Assembly (NCBI GenBank): GCA_902528375.1
Contig: CABZSS010000002.1
Coordinates: forward strand, 43,688-107,687
DNA length: 64,000 bases
Direction: 5' to 3'
Source of the DNA: an uncultured Pelagibacteraceae bacterium
Lineage (GTDB): Bacteria > Pseudomonadota > Alphaproteobacteria > Pelagibacterales > Pelagibacteraceae
Of the stretch, positions 17,949 through 27,573 are shown one piece after another; the first letter of the stretch is position 1, and each line of letters starts with the position of its first letter. Position numbers and translations under genes: made by a program. The notes under the pieces were generated by a model, which ran no database searches, was not told the origin of the DNA, and saw only the letters and a list, made by a program, of their open reading frames with translations.

Positions 17949-19126
17949 AACTTATTCTTATGAAATTTTATAAATCTTTCAACGTTTGATTTGTTAAAAG
18001 TTTTATTCTCTTCAAAAGAAACTTTTTTCATTGAGTAAGCACTGCTTTTTGTCACTCTCGATTGAATTGTAACATTACCTTTGTAAAGTTTAAGCTTAAT
18101 ACTTCCATTTACCTTGGTTCTTTTTAGATCCACTATTTTTTGTAATTTAAATCTTTCTTTTGAGAACCAATAACCGTTATAAATTAATTCCGCATATCTT
18201 GGCATAATAGAATCTTTTTTATGCATAGTATCTTTATCTAATGTTACAGACTCCATTGCTCTATGAGCAATTAAAAGCAATGTTCCACCTGGTGTTTCAT
18301 AAACTCCTCGTGATTTAATTCCGATAAATCTGTTTTCAACTAAATCAACTCTTCCAACTCCATTTTTTCCACCGATTTGATTTAATTTTTCTAAAAGTTT
18401 TTCTGGATTTAATTTTTTTCCGTTAATACTAACCGGATCACTGTTTTTGAAACCAATGGAAACATATGTGGGTTTATTAGGTGCCTTTTCCGGTGAAGTT
18501 GTTCTTTGAAAAATAAATTCCGGGGCTGAATTTTTTGGATTTTCTAAAACTTTACCTTCAGTTGATGTGTGAAATAAATTATCGTCTACTGAAAAAGGCG
18601 GTGCACCTTTTTTATCTTTTGGAATTGAGATGTTATGTTTTTTTGCATAATTAATTAAATCTGTTCTTGATTTTAATTTCCAGATTCTCCAAGGAGCTAT
18701 CACCTTTATTTTTGGGCCAAAGTAATGATATCCAAGTTCAAATCTCACCTGATCATTTCCTTTACCTGTTGAACCATGCGAAACAGCGAAAGCTTTAAAT
18801 TTTTTTGCGACCTTAATTTGATCTTTTGCGATTAATGGTCTCGCAATTGATGTCCCAAGAAGGTAAACCCCTTCGTAAATTGCATGACCTCTAATCATTG
18901 GGAAGACATATTCTTTTACAAACGTATTTTTTAAATTGTTAATAATTATTTTTTTAACACCAAGTTTTTTTGCGTTTTTAACAATTTTCTTTCTGTCCAT
19001 TTCTTGACCAATGTCTGCAGTGTAGGCAATTACTTCGCTATCGTAATTTTCCTGTAACCATTTTAAAATAATAGATGTATCAAGTCCGCCTGAGTAGGCT
19101 AAAACAATTTTTTTGTTTTTTTTCAT
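17945..19126 (-). CDS. argG: Argininosuccinate synthase
   Basis: VLAYSGGLDTSIILKWL, HGSTGKGNDQVRFELGY motifs. Confidence 0.97.
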   Translation of the reverse strand: MKKNKKIVLAYSGGLDTSIILKWLQENYDSEVIAYTADIGQEMDRKKIVKNAKKLGVKKIIINNLKNTFVKEYVFPMIRGHAIYEGVYLLGTSIARPLIAKDQIKVAKKFKAFAVSHGSTGKGNDQVRFELGYHYFGPKIKVIAPWRIWKLKSRTDLINYAKKHNISIPKDKKGAPPFSVDDNLFHTSTEGKVLENPKNSAPEFIFQRTTSPEKAPNKPTYVSIGFKNSDPVSINGKKLNPEKLLEKLNQIGGKNGVGRVDLVENRFIGIKSRGVYETPGGTLLLIAHRAMESVTLDKDTMHKKDSIMPRYAELIYNGYWFSKERFKLQKIVDLKRTKVNGSIKLKLYKGNVTIQSRVTKSSAYSMKKVSFEENKTFNKSNVERFIKFHKNKL

Positions 19127-19134
19127 TTAAGATA

Positions 19135-19641
19135 TTAAGCGCAACTTTTTTTTGCAGTATTATAAGCCTTTGTGAAACCCATTAAAGAATAGTGATCAAT
19201 TGTTTGAGATCCAGATTGATTATATCCCGTAATCATAATTCTTGATCCCTTTTTCATAACATTAACCATCTTTCTTTCTAAACCTGTGTCGCCTATCCAA
19301 GCAAAATTTTCTTTTTTAACATCAAACTTAATTTTATTTTTTCCAGATTTAGCTGTAATTGAATTTTGAGTGTTATATTGGTAACCAGATGTAATACTTA
19401 CTTCATCTTTAATTTTATCAGCTGGTCTGAAACTAATAAATAATCTTGCCTCTCTTGGATTTTTTTTCGGTGATTGTAAAACTGGTTTTGATTGAGCAAA
19501 GCAAAGTTTTTTTGATCCATCAGTAACTACTATCGTTTCCCAGTCTTTGAATTTGCCAACTTTTTTAATTTCCTGAGCTGAGGCTTCAGAGACAATTAAA
19601 AGACAAAATAATAATACTGTGATTTTATTTATTAAGGACAT
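19135..19641 (-). CDS. Invasion-associated locus B (IalB) family protein
   Basis: Signal peptide; FKDWETIVVTDGSKKLCFAQSKP...FISFRPADKIKDEVSI pattern. Confidence 0.85.
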   Translation of the reverse strand: MSLINKITVLLFCLLIVSEASAQEIKKVGKFKDWETIVVTDGSKKLCFAQSKPVLQSPKKNPREARLFISFRPADKIKDEVSITSGYQYNTQNSITAKSGKNKIKFDVKKENFAWIGDTGLERKMVNVMKKGSRIMITGYNQSGSQTIDHYSLMGFTKAYNTAKKSCA

Positions 19642-20672
19642 GGATTTGGATATATTTTTTGAACTTCGTTAATTTCATTAATAATTTCATTGTTCAATTT
19701 TACATTTACACTTTCTACATTTGTTTTCAACTGTTGCATAGTCGTAGCACCAATTATTACACTTGTTACAAAAGGCTGTATTTCACAAAATTTTATGGAC
19801 ATTTGAGCAAAATCCAAATTAAATTTTTGAGAAATTTTGTAATATTCCTCAATAGCTTTAATGCTATTTTCATTATTGTAGCGAGTGAAATCTTTAAAAA
19901 GATCTATTCTTGAACCTTTTGGCATATTATTATTTCGATATTTTCCTGTGAGGTAACCAAAAGCTAATGGGGAATAAGCCAACAAACCACTTTGTTCTCT
20001 GACCGAGATTTCGGCAAGACCAACTTCATAAGTCCTATTGAGTAAGTTGTAAGGATTTTGAACAGCCATCATCTTGGGTAAATTTTTTAACTTTGAAAGC
20101 TCAAGACATTTTGCTAAACCCCATGCAGTTTCGTTTGAGAGGCCCACATATCTAATTTTACCTGCATCCACGAATTTTTTTAAATTTTCTAAAATCTCCT
20201 CAAAAGCAATCCAATTTTTTTCATTTGAATCGTGTTCGTATCCTTGCTTACCAAAAAAATTAGTATTCCTTTCAGGCCAATGTAATTGATATAAATCGAT
20301 ATAATCAGTTTGCATTCTTTTTAAACTTTTCTCTAATGCCTCTGACATACTTTTTTTATCATAACTGCATCCACCACCTCTAATATATTCCTTACTTGAG
20401 GGACCCGAAACCTTGGTAGCTAAAACGACTTTGTCTCTCTTTTTTGTTTTTTTGAACCATTCACCTATGATGTTTTCGGTCTCACCATAAGTTTCTTCTC
20501 TCATTGGTATCGCATAGATTTCTGCCGTGTCCCAAAAATTTACACCATTATCAATTGCATAATCCATTTGCTCAAAACCATCTGCCTTTGAATTTTGCTC
20601 TCCCCAAGTCATGGTCCCGAGACAAATTGTACTCACATCTATGTCTGTACTGCCTAGTTTCTTATAATTCAT
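19632..20672 (-). CDS. Aldo/keto reductase (Tas-like)
   Basis: MNYKKLGSTDIDVSTICLGTMTWGEQNS..., FWDTAEIYAIP, DLYQLHWPERNTNFFG. Confidence 0.93.
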   Translation of the reverse strand: MNYKKLGSTDIDVSTICLGTMTWGEQNSKADGFEQMDYAIDNGVNFWDTAEIYAIPMREETYGETENIIGEWFKKTKKRDKVVLATKVSGPSSKEYIRGGGCSYDKKSMSEALEKSLKRMQTDYIDLYQLHWPERNTNFFGKQGYEHDSNEKNWIAFEEILENLKKFVDAGKIRYVGLSNETAWGLAKCLELSKLKNLPKMMAVQNPYNLLNRTYEVGLAEISVREQSGLLAYSPLAFGYLTGKYRNNNMPKGSRIDLFKDFTRYNNENSIKAIEEYYKISQKFNLDFAQMSIKFCEIQPFVTSVIIGATTMQQLKTNVESVNVKLNNEIINEINEVQKIYPNPCP

Positions 20673-20737
20673 AAAAATATTATATTTTGGTACCTTTAGA
20701 CCATTGAAAATTTTTGTAAAATTTATATATTCTATAT

Positions 20738-21490
20738 ATGGATTTTAACAGACAAAACATCTTCCAAGCAACCTCTGCAAAAACTGCAGTTTGGGATGCT
20801 GGTTTAAGAGCTTACATGTTGAAAGTGTATAACTACATGGCAACTGGAGTGCTTTTAACTGGAATAATTTCATTAATTTCATTTAAAATGTCTGTTGTTA
20901 CAGATTCTGCAGGAACGATCGCTTCATTTACAAGTTTCGGTAATGCAATTTTCTTTTCAGGTTTAAAATGGGTAATTATGCTAGCACCTCTAGCAATAGT
21001 TTTTTATATGAGTTTTGGTATTAACAAAATGTCAGCAGCCAAAGCACAAACGGTTTTCTGGGTATTTGCTTCTTTAATGGGATTATCATTATCGTGGATA
21101 CTTTTAGTTTACACAGGAGTAAGTGTTGCAAGAGTATTTTTTATTACATCAGCAACTTTTGGAGCAATGAGTATTTATGGTTATACGACTAAAAGAGACT
21201 TAACTAAGTTTGGTTCATTTTTAATGATGGGCTTGATAGGAATTATAATTGCTTCACTAGTAAATATTTTTCTAAAATCTGCCATGATGTATTTTGTAAT
21301 TTCAATTTTAGGTGTTTTAATTTTTGTTGGTCTAACAGCATATGACACACAAAAAATTAAAAATATGTATTCAGCTTCAGATACTGTCGAAATATCTGGC
21401 AAAAAAGCAATAATGGGTGCATTAACACTTTATTTAGACTTTATAAATCTGTTCATCATGCTTCTAAGACTTTTTGGTCAAAGAAGATAG
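20738..21490 (+). CDS. Bax inhibitor-1/YccA family membrane protein
   Basis: Seven-TM pattern; LKVYNYMATGVLLTG..., TAYDTQKIKNMY, GALTLYLDFINLFIMLLRLFG. Confidence 0.94.
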   Translation: MDFNRQNIFQATSAKTAVWDAGLRAYMLKVYNYMATGVLLTGIISLISFKMSVVTDSAGTIASFTSFGNAIFFSGLKWVIMLAPLAIVFYMSFGINKMSAAKAQTVFWVFASLMGLSLSWILLVYTGVSVARVFFITSATFGAMSIYGYTTKRDLTKFGSFLMMGLIGIIIASLVNIFLKSAMMYFVISILGVLIFVGLTAYDTQKIKNMYSASDTVEISGKKAIMGALTLYLDFINLFIMLLRLFGQRR

Positions 21491-21829
21491 TTAAAGTTTT
21501 TTCCAATTTATTTTGTTAATCAAATTTTCAAGATCGTGTGAATTTTTTAATATACGTCCCCTGCTATCAGTAATACAATACTTTAAGTTTTTGCTATTTG
21601 GCTTGAAATTTTTGCAAATATTATAAATTGCGTTTTCAGCAGCATTTTTAAAAACACTAAAGCTTACTTGTTTGTTTGAAATATTAAGACCATAATCTTT
21701 CCACGAACCGTTTGAAACCATTTTTGCGTATAAATCTAAAATTATCTTAAGTTCTCCTTTTTCGAAAAAAAATTTTTCTTCGTATTTTTTTATCGAGTTG
21801 TTAATTACTAATTTTAAATTTCTATTCAT
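21491..21829 (-). CDS. DUF2794 family protein
   Basis: FEKGELKIILDLYAKMVSNGSWKDYGLNI...VSFSVFKNAAE pattern of the alphaproteobacterial family. Confidence 0.8.
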   Translation of the reverse strand: MNRNLKLVINNSIKKYEEKFFFEKGELKIILDLYAKMVSNGSWKDYGLNISNKQVSFSVFKNAAENAIYNICKNFKPNSKNLKYCITDSRGRILKNSHDLENLINKINWKKL

Positions 21830-22373
21830 TTTGTGAGTACTTTTTGATTAATGGAATTTGAAAAGCTGTAAAAATAAAAGTAATCGGTAGCATGCCCCAC
21901 ACTTTAAAATTTACCCAAAATTCCTCAGTTTGTGTTCTCCATATAACTTCATTCAGAATGGCTAATGCGAAAAAAAACCATATCCATCTAAAATTTAAAA
22001 TATTCCATCCTTCATCATTTAAAGGTAATGATTTTCCCAAAATTAATTTTAAAAGAGGCTCTTCGGTGAAATATTTTCCAAAAAAAAGTGATAAACCAAA
22101 TAAAATATTAATTATTGTAGGCTTCATATAAATAAAAATTGGGTTGTTGAAGTAGATAGTTAATCCTCCAAAAAGAGTTATAAGAATACCTCCCGCAAGG
22201 GGCACCATAGGAATTTTTTTTTCAAAAAACCACACAATCAAGACAGAAATTATTGTCGCAACTATAAGAGGGGGTATAGCTACCTGAAGATCTTTCCCAG
22301 AATTATAGTAAAAGAAAAAGAAAATTACTAATGGACCAAAGTCAGTTAAAAATTTTATTAGCGACTTATTCAC
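21822..22373 (-). CDS. Septation protein A / YciB (IspZ) inner membrane protein
   Basis: LIKFLTDFGPLVIFFFFY, WIWFFFALAILNEVIWRTQTEEFWVNFKVWGMLPITFIF. Confidence 0.93.
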   Translation of the reverse strand: MNKSLIKFLTDFGPLVIFFFFYYNSGKDLQVAIPPLIVATIISVLIVWFFEKKIPMVPLAGGILITLFGGLTIYFNNPIFIYMKPTIINILFGLSLFFGKYFTEEPLLKLILGKSLPLNDEGWNILNFRWIWFFFALAILNEVIWRTQTEEFWVNFKVWGMLPITFIFTAFQIPLIKKYSQNE

Positions 22374-22451
22374 AACTTAATATTACCAGATTTATAAATT
22401 TTTAATAATTTTTTTATTGATTTTTTATCCTAAATACCCATATTATTTATT

Positions 22452-22772
22452 GTGAGTGTTCAAAAAGCAAAATTTTCAATTGGCGATGTTGTAAAGCACA
22501 AGCACTTTGATTTCAGAGGTGTTATTTACGATGTAGACTTTGAGTTTAATAATTCTGAAGAATGGTATGAGTCTATACCTAAAAATGTAAGACCTAGAAA
22601 AGACCAACCATTTTATCACCTGTTGGCTGAAAATGAGGATGTAACTTATGAAGCATACGTTTCTGAACAAAATCTTCTTAAAGACGACTCAAAAGAACCA
22701 ATTAAACATCCATTGATTAATGAGATATTTTCCGGAAAAAAAGGCTCATCATACTTCAAACAGTCAAATTAA
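22452..22772 (+). CDS. hspQ: Heat shock protein HspQ
   Basis: KFSIGDVVKHKHFDFRGVIYDVDFEF...RPRKDQPFYHLLAENEDVTYEAYVSEQNLL. Confidence 0.92.
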   Translation: MSVQKAKFSIGDVVKHKHFDFRGVIYDVDFEFNNSEEWYESIPKNVRPRKDQPFYHLLAENEDVTYEAYVSEQNLLKDDSKEPIKHPLINEIFSGKKGSSYFKQSN

Positions 22773-22840
22773 TTAGAAGGGTCATCATTTTAACACAATT
22801 CTCTCAAATCTTAGACATATCTTTGGTCTATATTTTATAT

Positions 22841-22898
22841 ACTGATCAAGGATGTTAAATATTTCCTAACATTATCTCCCTCAACGTTCTTGATCAGT
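22841..22898 (+). other. Long imperfect inverted repeat / hairpin between hspQ and ccmC
   Basis: ACTGATCAAGGATGTT / AACGTTCTTGATCAGT (16 bp with two G-U pairs); loop can form alternative ATGTTA...TAACAT stem. Confidence 0.75.
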
Positions 22899-22934
22899 TA
22901 ATTTCTTTATAATAAAATCTTTTTAATTACAAAA

Positions 22935-23642
22935 ATGTTAAACAAAATTTTTGAAACACTAAAAATAATTTCACTCTCAAAATTAACGAGAATAATTGTA
23001 TTTTCTCTTTTCGTTATATTCCTTACACTTGGTCTATTTGAGTCTTTATTGTTATCACCAGAAGATTATATCCAAAGTGATGCAGTGAGAATTATGTATG
23101 TACATGTTCCAGCAGCATGGATTTCTCTAGGAATATTTTCATTCATAGCTTTCCTATCTTTAGGTATTTTTATTTTTAAAAATAAAAATTTTGTAATCAT
23201 TGCAAAAAGCTTTGCTCCATCAGGCTTAGTTTTTAACCTTATTGCTTTAGTGACAGGTTCTATTTGGGGTAAACCAACATGGGGAACATGGTGGGCTTGG
23301 GATCCTAGAATTACTTCAATGTTGGTCCTATTTTTGTTTTATATTCTTTATATTGCCTCGTGGAGATTATTTGAAAATGATAAAGCTGCAAAAATTTCGA
23401 GTTTAGTGGCCATTGCTGGTTTTGTTAATGTGCCTATAATTAAATTTTCTGTAGATTGGTGGGCGAGTCTACACCAACCTTCTTCAGTTAAAATTCTTTC
23501 CGAAACTACAATTCATTCCTCGATGTTGACACCATTATTGCTCATGACTGCGGCATTTGCACTATTCTCAGTATTAATTTTTTTAATGAAATATAATATA
23601 GAATTGATAAAGATTAAGACTAAAGGATTAGATAGATTGTGA
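22935..23642 (+). CDS. ccmC: Haem exporter protein CcmC
   Basis: MYVHVPAAWIS, GSIWGKPTWGTWWAWDPRITSMLVL, SVDWWASLHQP. Confidence 0.96.
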   Translation: MLNKIFETLKIISLSKLTRIIVFSLFVIFLTLGLFESLLLSPEDYIQSDAVRIMYVHVPAAWISLGIFSFIAFLSLGIFIFKNKNFVIIAKSFAPSGLVFNLIALVTGSIWGKPTWGTWWAWDPRITSMLVLFLFYILYIASWRLFENDKAAKISSLVAIAGFVNVPIIKFSVDWWASLHQPSSVKILSETTIHSSMLTPLLLMTAAFALFSVLIFLMKYNIELIKIKTKGLDRL

Positions 23643-23869
23643 TTAACTTATTATTAATGAATGGATACGGATTATTTGTGTGGTCAGCGTTTGTGTTTAC
23701 ACTAATAAATTTCTTCGGATTGTATGTTATAATTTACCGACAATTAATAAAAGAAAATAAAAAATTTGAATTAAAATTTAGTCATTTAGAAAAAATAAAA
23801 TATACAGAGGCCTATAAACAAAGAACTAACCAGGTATTGGTTTCAAGCAACGCTGCACAAAAAATTTAA
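23639..23869 (+). CDS. ccmD: Haem exporter protein CcmD
   Basis: Small single-TM protein between ccmC and ccmE. Confidence 0.8.
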   Translation: MINLLLMNGYGLFVWSAFVFTLINFFGLYVIIYRQLIKENKKFELKFSHLEKIKYTEAYKQRTNQVLVSSNAAQKI

Positions 23870-23878
23870 TCTAAAATA

Positions 23879-24295
23879 ATGTACAGCAAAAAAGTTAAGT
23901 TAAGATTTTTATTCATCGTTGTATTTTTATCATTAATAGTACTCACTATATTCATAGTCTTCAAAGTTTTAAAAGATAATGTTGTATACTTTAAATCTCC
24001 AAGTGAAATTAATCTTCAAATGGAGATTTCAAAAAAGAAAATTAGAGTCGGTGGTATGGTAAAAAAAAATTCAGTAAAAATGAACAACAATAAAATTGAT
24101 TTCATAATTACTGATTTTAAAAATGAACTATATGTAACTTTTTCTGGGACAGTTCCAAACTTATTTGAAGAAGAAAAGGGAGTTGTAGCAGAAGGATTTC
24201 TCAATGATAAAAAATTTTTGGTAGCAGATAAAATTTTGGCAAAGCATGATGAAAATTATATGCCACCAGAAGTTAAAAAATCTTTAGGAGAATAA
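23879..24295 (+). CDS. ccmE: Cytochrome c maturation protein CcmE
   Basis: VYFKSPSEI..., [43 protein letters not shown] (haem-binding His). Confidence 0.96.
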   Translation: MYSKKVKLRFLFIVVFLSLIVLTIFIVFKVLKDNVVYFKSPSEINLQMEISKKKIRVGGMVKKNSVKMNNNKIDFIITDFKNELYVTFSGTVPNLFEEEKGVVAEGFLNDKKFLVADKILAKHDENYMPPEVKKSLGE

Positions 24296-24296
24296 A

Positions 24297-26183
24297 TTGA
24301 TTATTTCACAATTAGGATATTATTCATTAATTTTCGGATTGTTGACATCAATATTTATTTTTTTTAATTCCTCAATTCAATTAAAAAAAAACAACTTGGT
24401 TATTTCTAATAAAACATTTGGTTTAATTGGTTTCCAGTTTCTTTTTGTTTTTATATCCTTTATTTCTTTAATTTATTCTTTTATAATTTCAGATTTTAGC
24501 AACGAGACTGTTTATAATAACTCTCACACAACAAAACCTTTGTTTTATAAAATTACAGGAACCTGGGGAAATCATGAAGGCAGTTTACTTTTATGGTTAT
24601 TGGTTCTAACTGGAGTGTTATTAGGATTTATTTTTAAATCTAGTAACGAACCAAAGAATTACAGACTGTTAACTACGTTATTTCAACAAATTATTGTAAT
24701 TGGTTTTTTCATCTTTGTTTTGAAAACATCAAATCCTTTTAACGGAATTTTTCCAGTTCAAACAGAAGGACTTGGACTTAATCCTATTTTACAAGATCCT
24801 GCATTGGGTATTCACCCTCCAATTTTATATTTGGGTTATGTTGGAACATCGATAATTTTTTCAGCTGCATTAGCTTCAATGATTTCAAATTATGTGAACA
24901 AAAGTTGGGCTAAAAATATTAAATTTTGGATTTTATTTTCTTGGATTTTTCTGACAGGCGGAATTCTATTAGGTTCAATTTGGGCATATTATGAACTTGG
25001 ATGGGGCGGTTTTTGGTTTTGGGACCCAGTTGAAAACGTATCTTTAATGCCGTGGCTAAGTTTAACTGCATTGCTTCACTGTATTTTAACTTTAGAAAAA
25101 AGAGAGCTTTTCAAAAAATGGACAATTGTTTTATGTATAATTACTTTTGCATTAAGCATGGTTGGAACTTTTTTGGTAAGATCTGGAATTCTAAATTCGG
25201 TTCATACTTTCGCGAACGATCCATCTAGAGGAATTTATATATTAACATTTTTATTAGTTTTAGTTTTATTATCATTTGCAATATTTATAATTTATGAAAA
25301 TAAAAACTTTACTCAAAAAAGTGAAATTTTTACATTAAGTAAAGAAACTGCGGTTCTGATAAATAATTGGTTTATATTGTATTTTTTAAGTGTTGTTTTA
25401 ATTGGTACGATTTACCCAATATTCCTTGATGTAATATTAGATGAGCAAATTTCGGTGGGGCCACCGTTTTATAATAAGCTAATTTTACCTTTCCTTATTC
25501 CATTCGTTCTTTTTATGTCTATTGGACCTAGCATGAAATGGATTAAAACAAACTTTAAGATTGGAGTTAAAAGTTTTCTTGTTATCGTATTTACACTAAT
25601 TTTATCCTTTATTACCGTTTATTATATTGGAGAAAAAAATATGTTTGTTCTTTTATTATTTGTTGGTTTTTTTTATTTACTTTTTAAAAGTTTAGAACAA
25701 TTTAGAGAAAAAACAAAAAATTATGCACAAATATTTTCACATACTGGATTTTCGTTACTTCTAATATCTATATTATTAAATAGTTTTTCATCAAAAGAGA
25801 TAGTGAAGAATATTCAAGTTGGAGAAAGTTTTACACTTAAAAATGAAAAGATAATTTTTAAAAAAATCGCAGTAGAAAAAGAAAAAAATTACGAATCAAT
25901 TATTGGTTTTTTTGAAGTACTTGATGAGAAAAATAAAATTATTAACCTTCAACCTGAAATTAGAATTTATAATGAACCAGAAACGGCCACTAGTGAAGCA
26001 TCAATAAAAACTACGTTATTTAAAGACCGATTTATTACAATTAACATAATTAAAGATCAAAATTTTTTTAACGTGAGATACCAACATAAGCCTTTTATGA
26101 TTTGGATATGGATTTCAACTTTAATAATTATGCTAGGAGGGATGTTTGCAATTTTTAGAAAAAATAAAGAAGTCAATATTTAG
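24297..26183 (+). CDS. ccmF: Haem lyase CcmF
   Basis: GTWGNHEGSLLLW, YELGWGGFWFWDPVENVSLMPWL; TTG start. Confidence 0.96.
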   Translation: MIISQLGYYSLIFGLLTSIFIFFNSSIQLKKNNLVISNKTFGLIGFQFLFVFISFISLIYSFIISDFSNETVYNNSHTTKPLFYKITGTWGNHEGSLLLWLLVLTGVLLGFIFKSSNEPKNYRLLTTLFQQIIVIGFFIFVLKTSNPFNGIFPVQTEGLGLNPILQDPALGIHPPILYLGYVGTSIIFSAALASMISNYVNKSWAKNIKFWILFSWIFLTGGILLGSIWAYYELGWGGFWFWDPVENVSLMPWLSLTALLHCILTLEKRELFKKWTIVLCIITFALSMVGTFLVRSGILNSVHTFANDPSRGIYILTFLLVLVLLSFAIFIIYENKNFTQKSEIFTLSKETAVLINNWFILYFLSVVLIGTIYPIFLDVILDEQISVGPPFYNKLILPFLIPFVLFMSIGPSMKWIKTNFKIGVKSFLVIVFTLILSFITVYYIGEKNMFVLLLFVGFFYLLFKSLEQFREKTKNYAQIFSHTGFSLLLISILLNSFSSKEIVKNIQVGESFTLKNEKIIFKKIAVEKEKNYESIIGFFEVLDEKNKIINLQPEIRIYNEPETATSEASIKTTLFKDRFITINIIKDQNFFNVRYQHKPFMIWIWISTLIIMLGGMFAIFRKNKEVNI

Positions 26184-26688
26184 TTTAATCATATTAATTC
26201 TTTTAATAATATCATTTTTTGTTTTAAAATTTGCACTTCAAAAAGAAAAAATTTACTCCCCCAAAATGAGTGAAAATCAAATTTTTACTGATTTTAAAGT
26301 TGTAGAATTAATTGAGGAAAAGCAAATAAATTTTAACAAAGTTCTTTTTGGAAAAAAAATTTATTTGATAAATATTTGGTCTTCGTGGTGTGAACCTTGT
26401 AAGGATGAAAGTGACAAACTTTTAGAATTAAAAAACGATACTTCAATTATGATGATTGGAATAAATTATAAAGATAAAAAGAAAAATGCGTTAAACTTTT
26501 TAAAATTATATGGAGATCCATTTGACCAAATTTTTATTGATAAACAAGGAACGATATCAATTAATTTTGGTGCTTACGGGGTTCCAGAAACTTTTTTAGT
26601 TAATGAGGACAATAAAGTGTTGAAAAAATATATAGGACCATTAAATGACGAGGATGTTTATGAAATCAAAAAAATTACTAACAATTAA
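26146..26688 (+). CDS. ccmG: Thiol:disulfide interchange protein CcmG/DsbE
   Basis: LINIWSSWCEPCKDES, YGVPETFLVNEDNKVLKKYIG. Confidence 0.92.
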   Translation: MQFLEKIKKSIFSLIILILLIISFFVLKFALQKEKIYSPKMSENQIFTDFKVVELIEEKQINFNKVLFGKKIYLINIWSSWCEPCKDESDKLLELKNDTSIMMIGINYKDKKKNALNFLKLYGDPFDQIFIDKQGTISINFGAYGVPETFLVNEDNKVLKKYIGPLNDEDVYEIKKITNN

Positions 26689-27049
26689 AATTTTAATAAT
26701 TTTTATTTTTATTTCTTTTAATTTAAAAAGTATAGCTATGGCATCAACTTTTTATGAAGAGCAAACTATAAACATTACTAAAAATCTGAGATGCTTAATT
26801 TGTCAAGGTCAAACAATTCACGAGTCTAACTCAGATTTTGCCGAAAGTATGAAAAAATATATTAAAGGCGAATTAGAGAACGGGAAAACCGATGAGGAAA
26901 TATTTTCATCTCTTGTCGAGAAATACGGCCAGTGGATAGTATATGATCCAGGTATATCAAGAAATACCCTTTTATTGTGGGCTTTGCCCTTATTGTTATT
27001 TTTAATTGGAGGTGCCATAATAGGAAAAAGAATTTTAAAAAAAATATGA
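26660..27049 (+). CDS. ccmH: Cytochrome c maturation protein CcmH
   Basis: NLRCLICQGQTIHESNSDFAESMKKYI (LRCxxC motif), C-terminal TM. Start set to the in-frame ATG giving the signal peptide. Confidence 0.92.
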   Translation: MKSKKLLTIKILIIFIFISFNLKSIAMASTFYEEQTINITKNLRCLICQGQTIHESNSDFAESMKKYIKGELENGKTDEEIFSSLVEKYGQWIVYDPGISRNTLLLWALPLLLFLIGGAIIGKRILKKI

Positions 27050-27564
27050 ATAAAATAATAATTAAAATTTTAGTGGCTATTATAATACTCATTGGACTTA
27101 CCAAGAGTGTTTATACCGATGAATTAAAGCCCAAAGATAATCATCAATTTAGTTTTTTTTCAGGAGTCTTTGATTTTAGTGATAAAGGAAAAAATTCTGA
27201 GATAATTGGTGTACAACATTTAAATGAGGATTTATTTAGAGATAGTTTTTTAGGTAAAATTAGACCAGTTACAGGATTTATGATGACGGCAGACTCTGCA
27301 AGTTATTTTTATACCGGAATTCAGACAGAATATGATTTAGGTAAATTAAATATTACACCAAGCTTTACACCCGGTTTGTATTCTGAGGGTGATGGAAAAG
27401 ACTTGGGTCATCCTATAGAATTTAAAAGTGAGCTTCAACTTTCACTTGACGTTTCACCAAATTCTGAGCTGGGTTTCTCATATAATCACTTATCAAATGC
27501 AAGTTTAGGGGAAAAAAATCCTGGGGCAAATAGTTATATGTTCAATTTTATGAAAAGTTTTTAA
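27046..27564 (+). CDS. Acyloxyacyl hydrolase / PagL-like lipid A deacylase
   Basis: Signal peptide; FSYNHLSNASLGEKNPGANSYMF matches the PagL HxSNA catalytic region; ATG at 27046 overlaps ccmH stop. Confidence 0.8.
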   Translation: MNKIIIKILVAIIILIGLTKSVYTDELKPKDNHQFSFFSGVFDFSDKGKNSEIIGVQHLNEDLFRDSFLGKIRPVTGFMMTADSASYFYTGIQTEYDLGKLNITPSFTPGLYSEGDGKDLGHPIEFKSELQLSLDVSPNSELGFSYNHLSNASLGEKNPGANSYMFNFMKSF

Positions 27565-27573
27565 ATTATACTT

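Noticed and set aside
22935-27049. Absence of ccmA/ccmB/ccmI as evidence of an unusual maturation system
   Set aside because: These genes may lie elsewhere in the genome; a single window cannot show absence.
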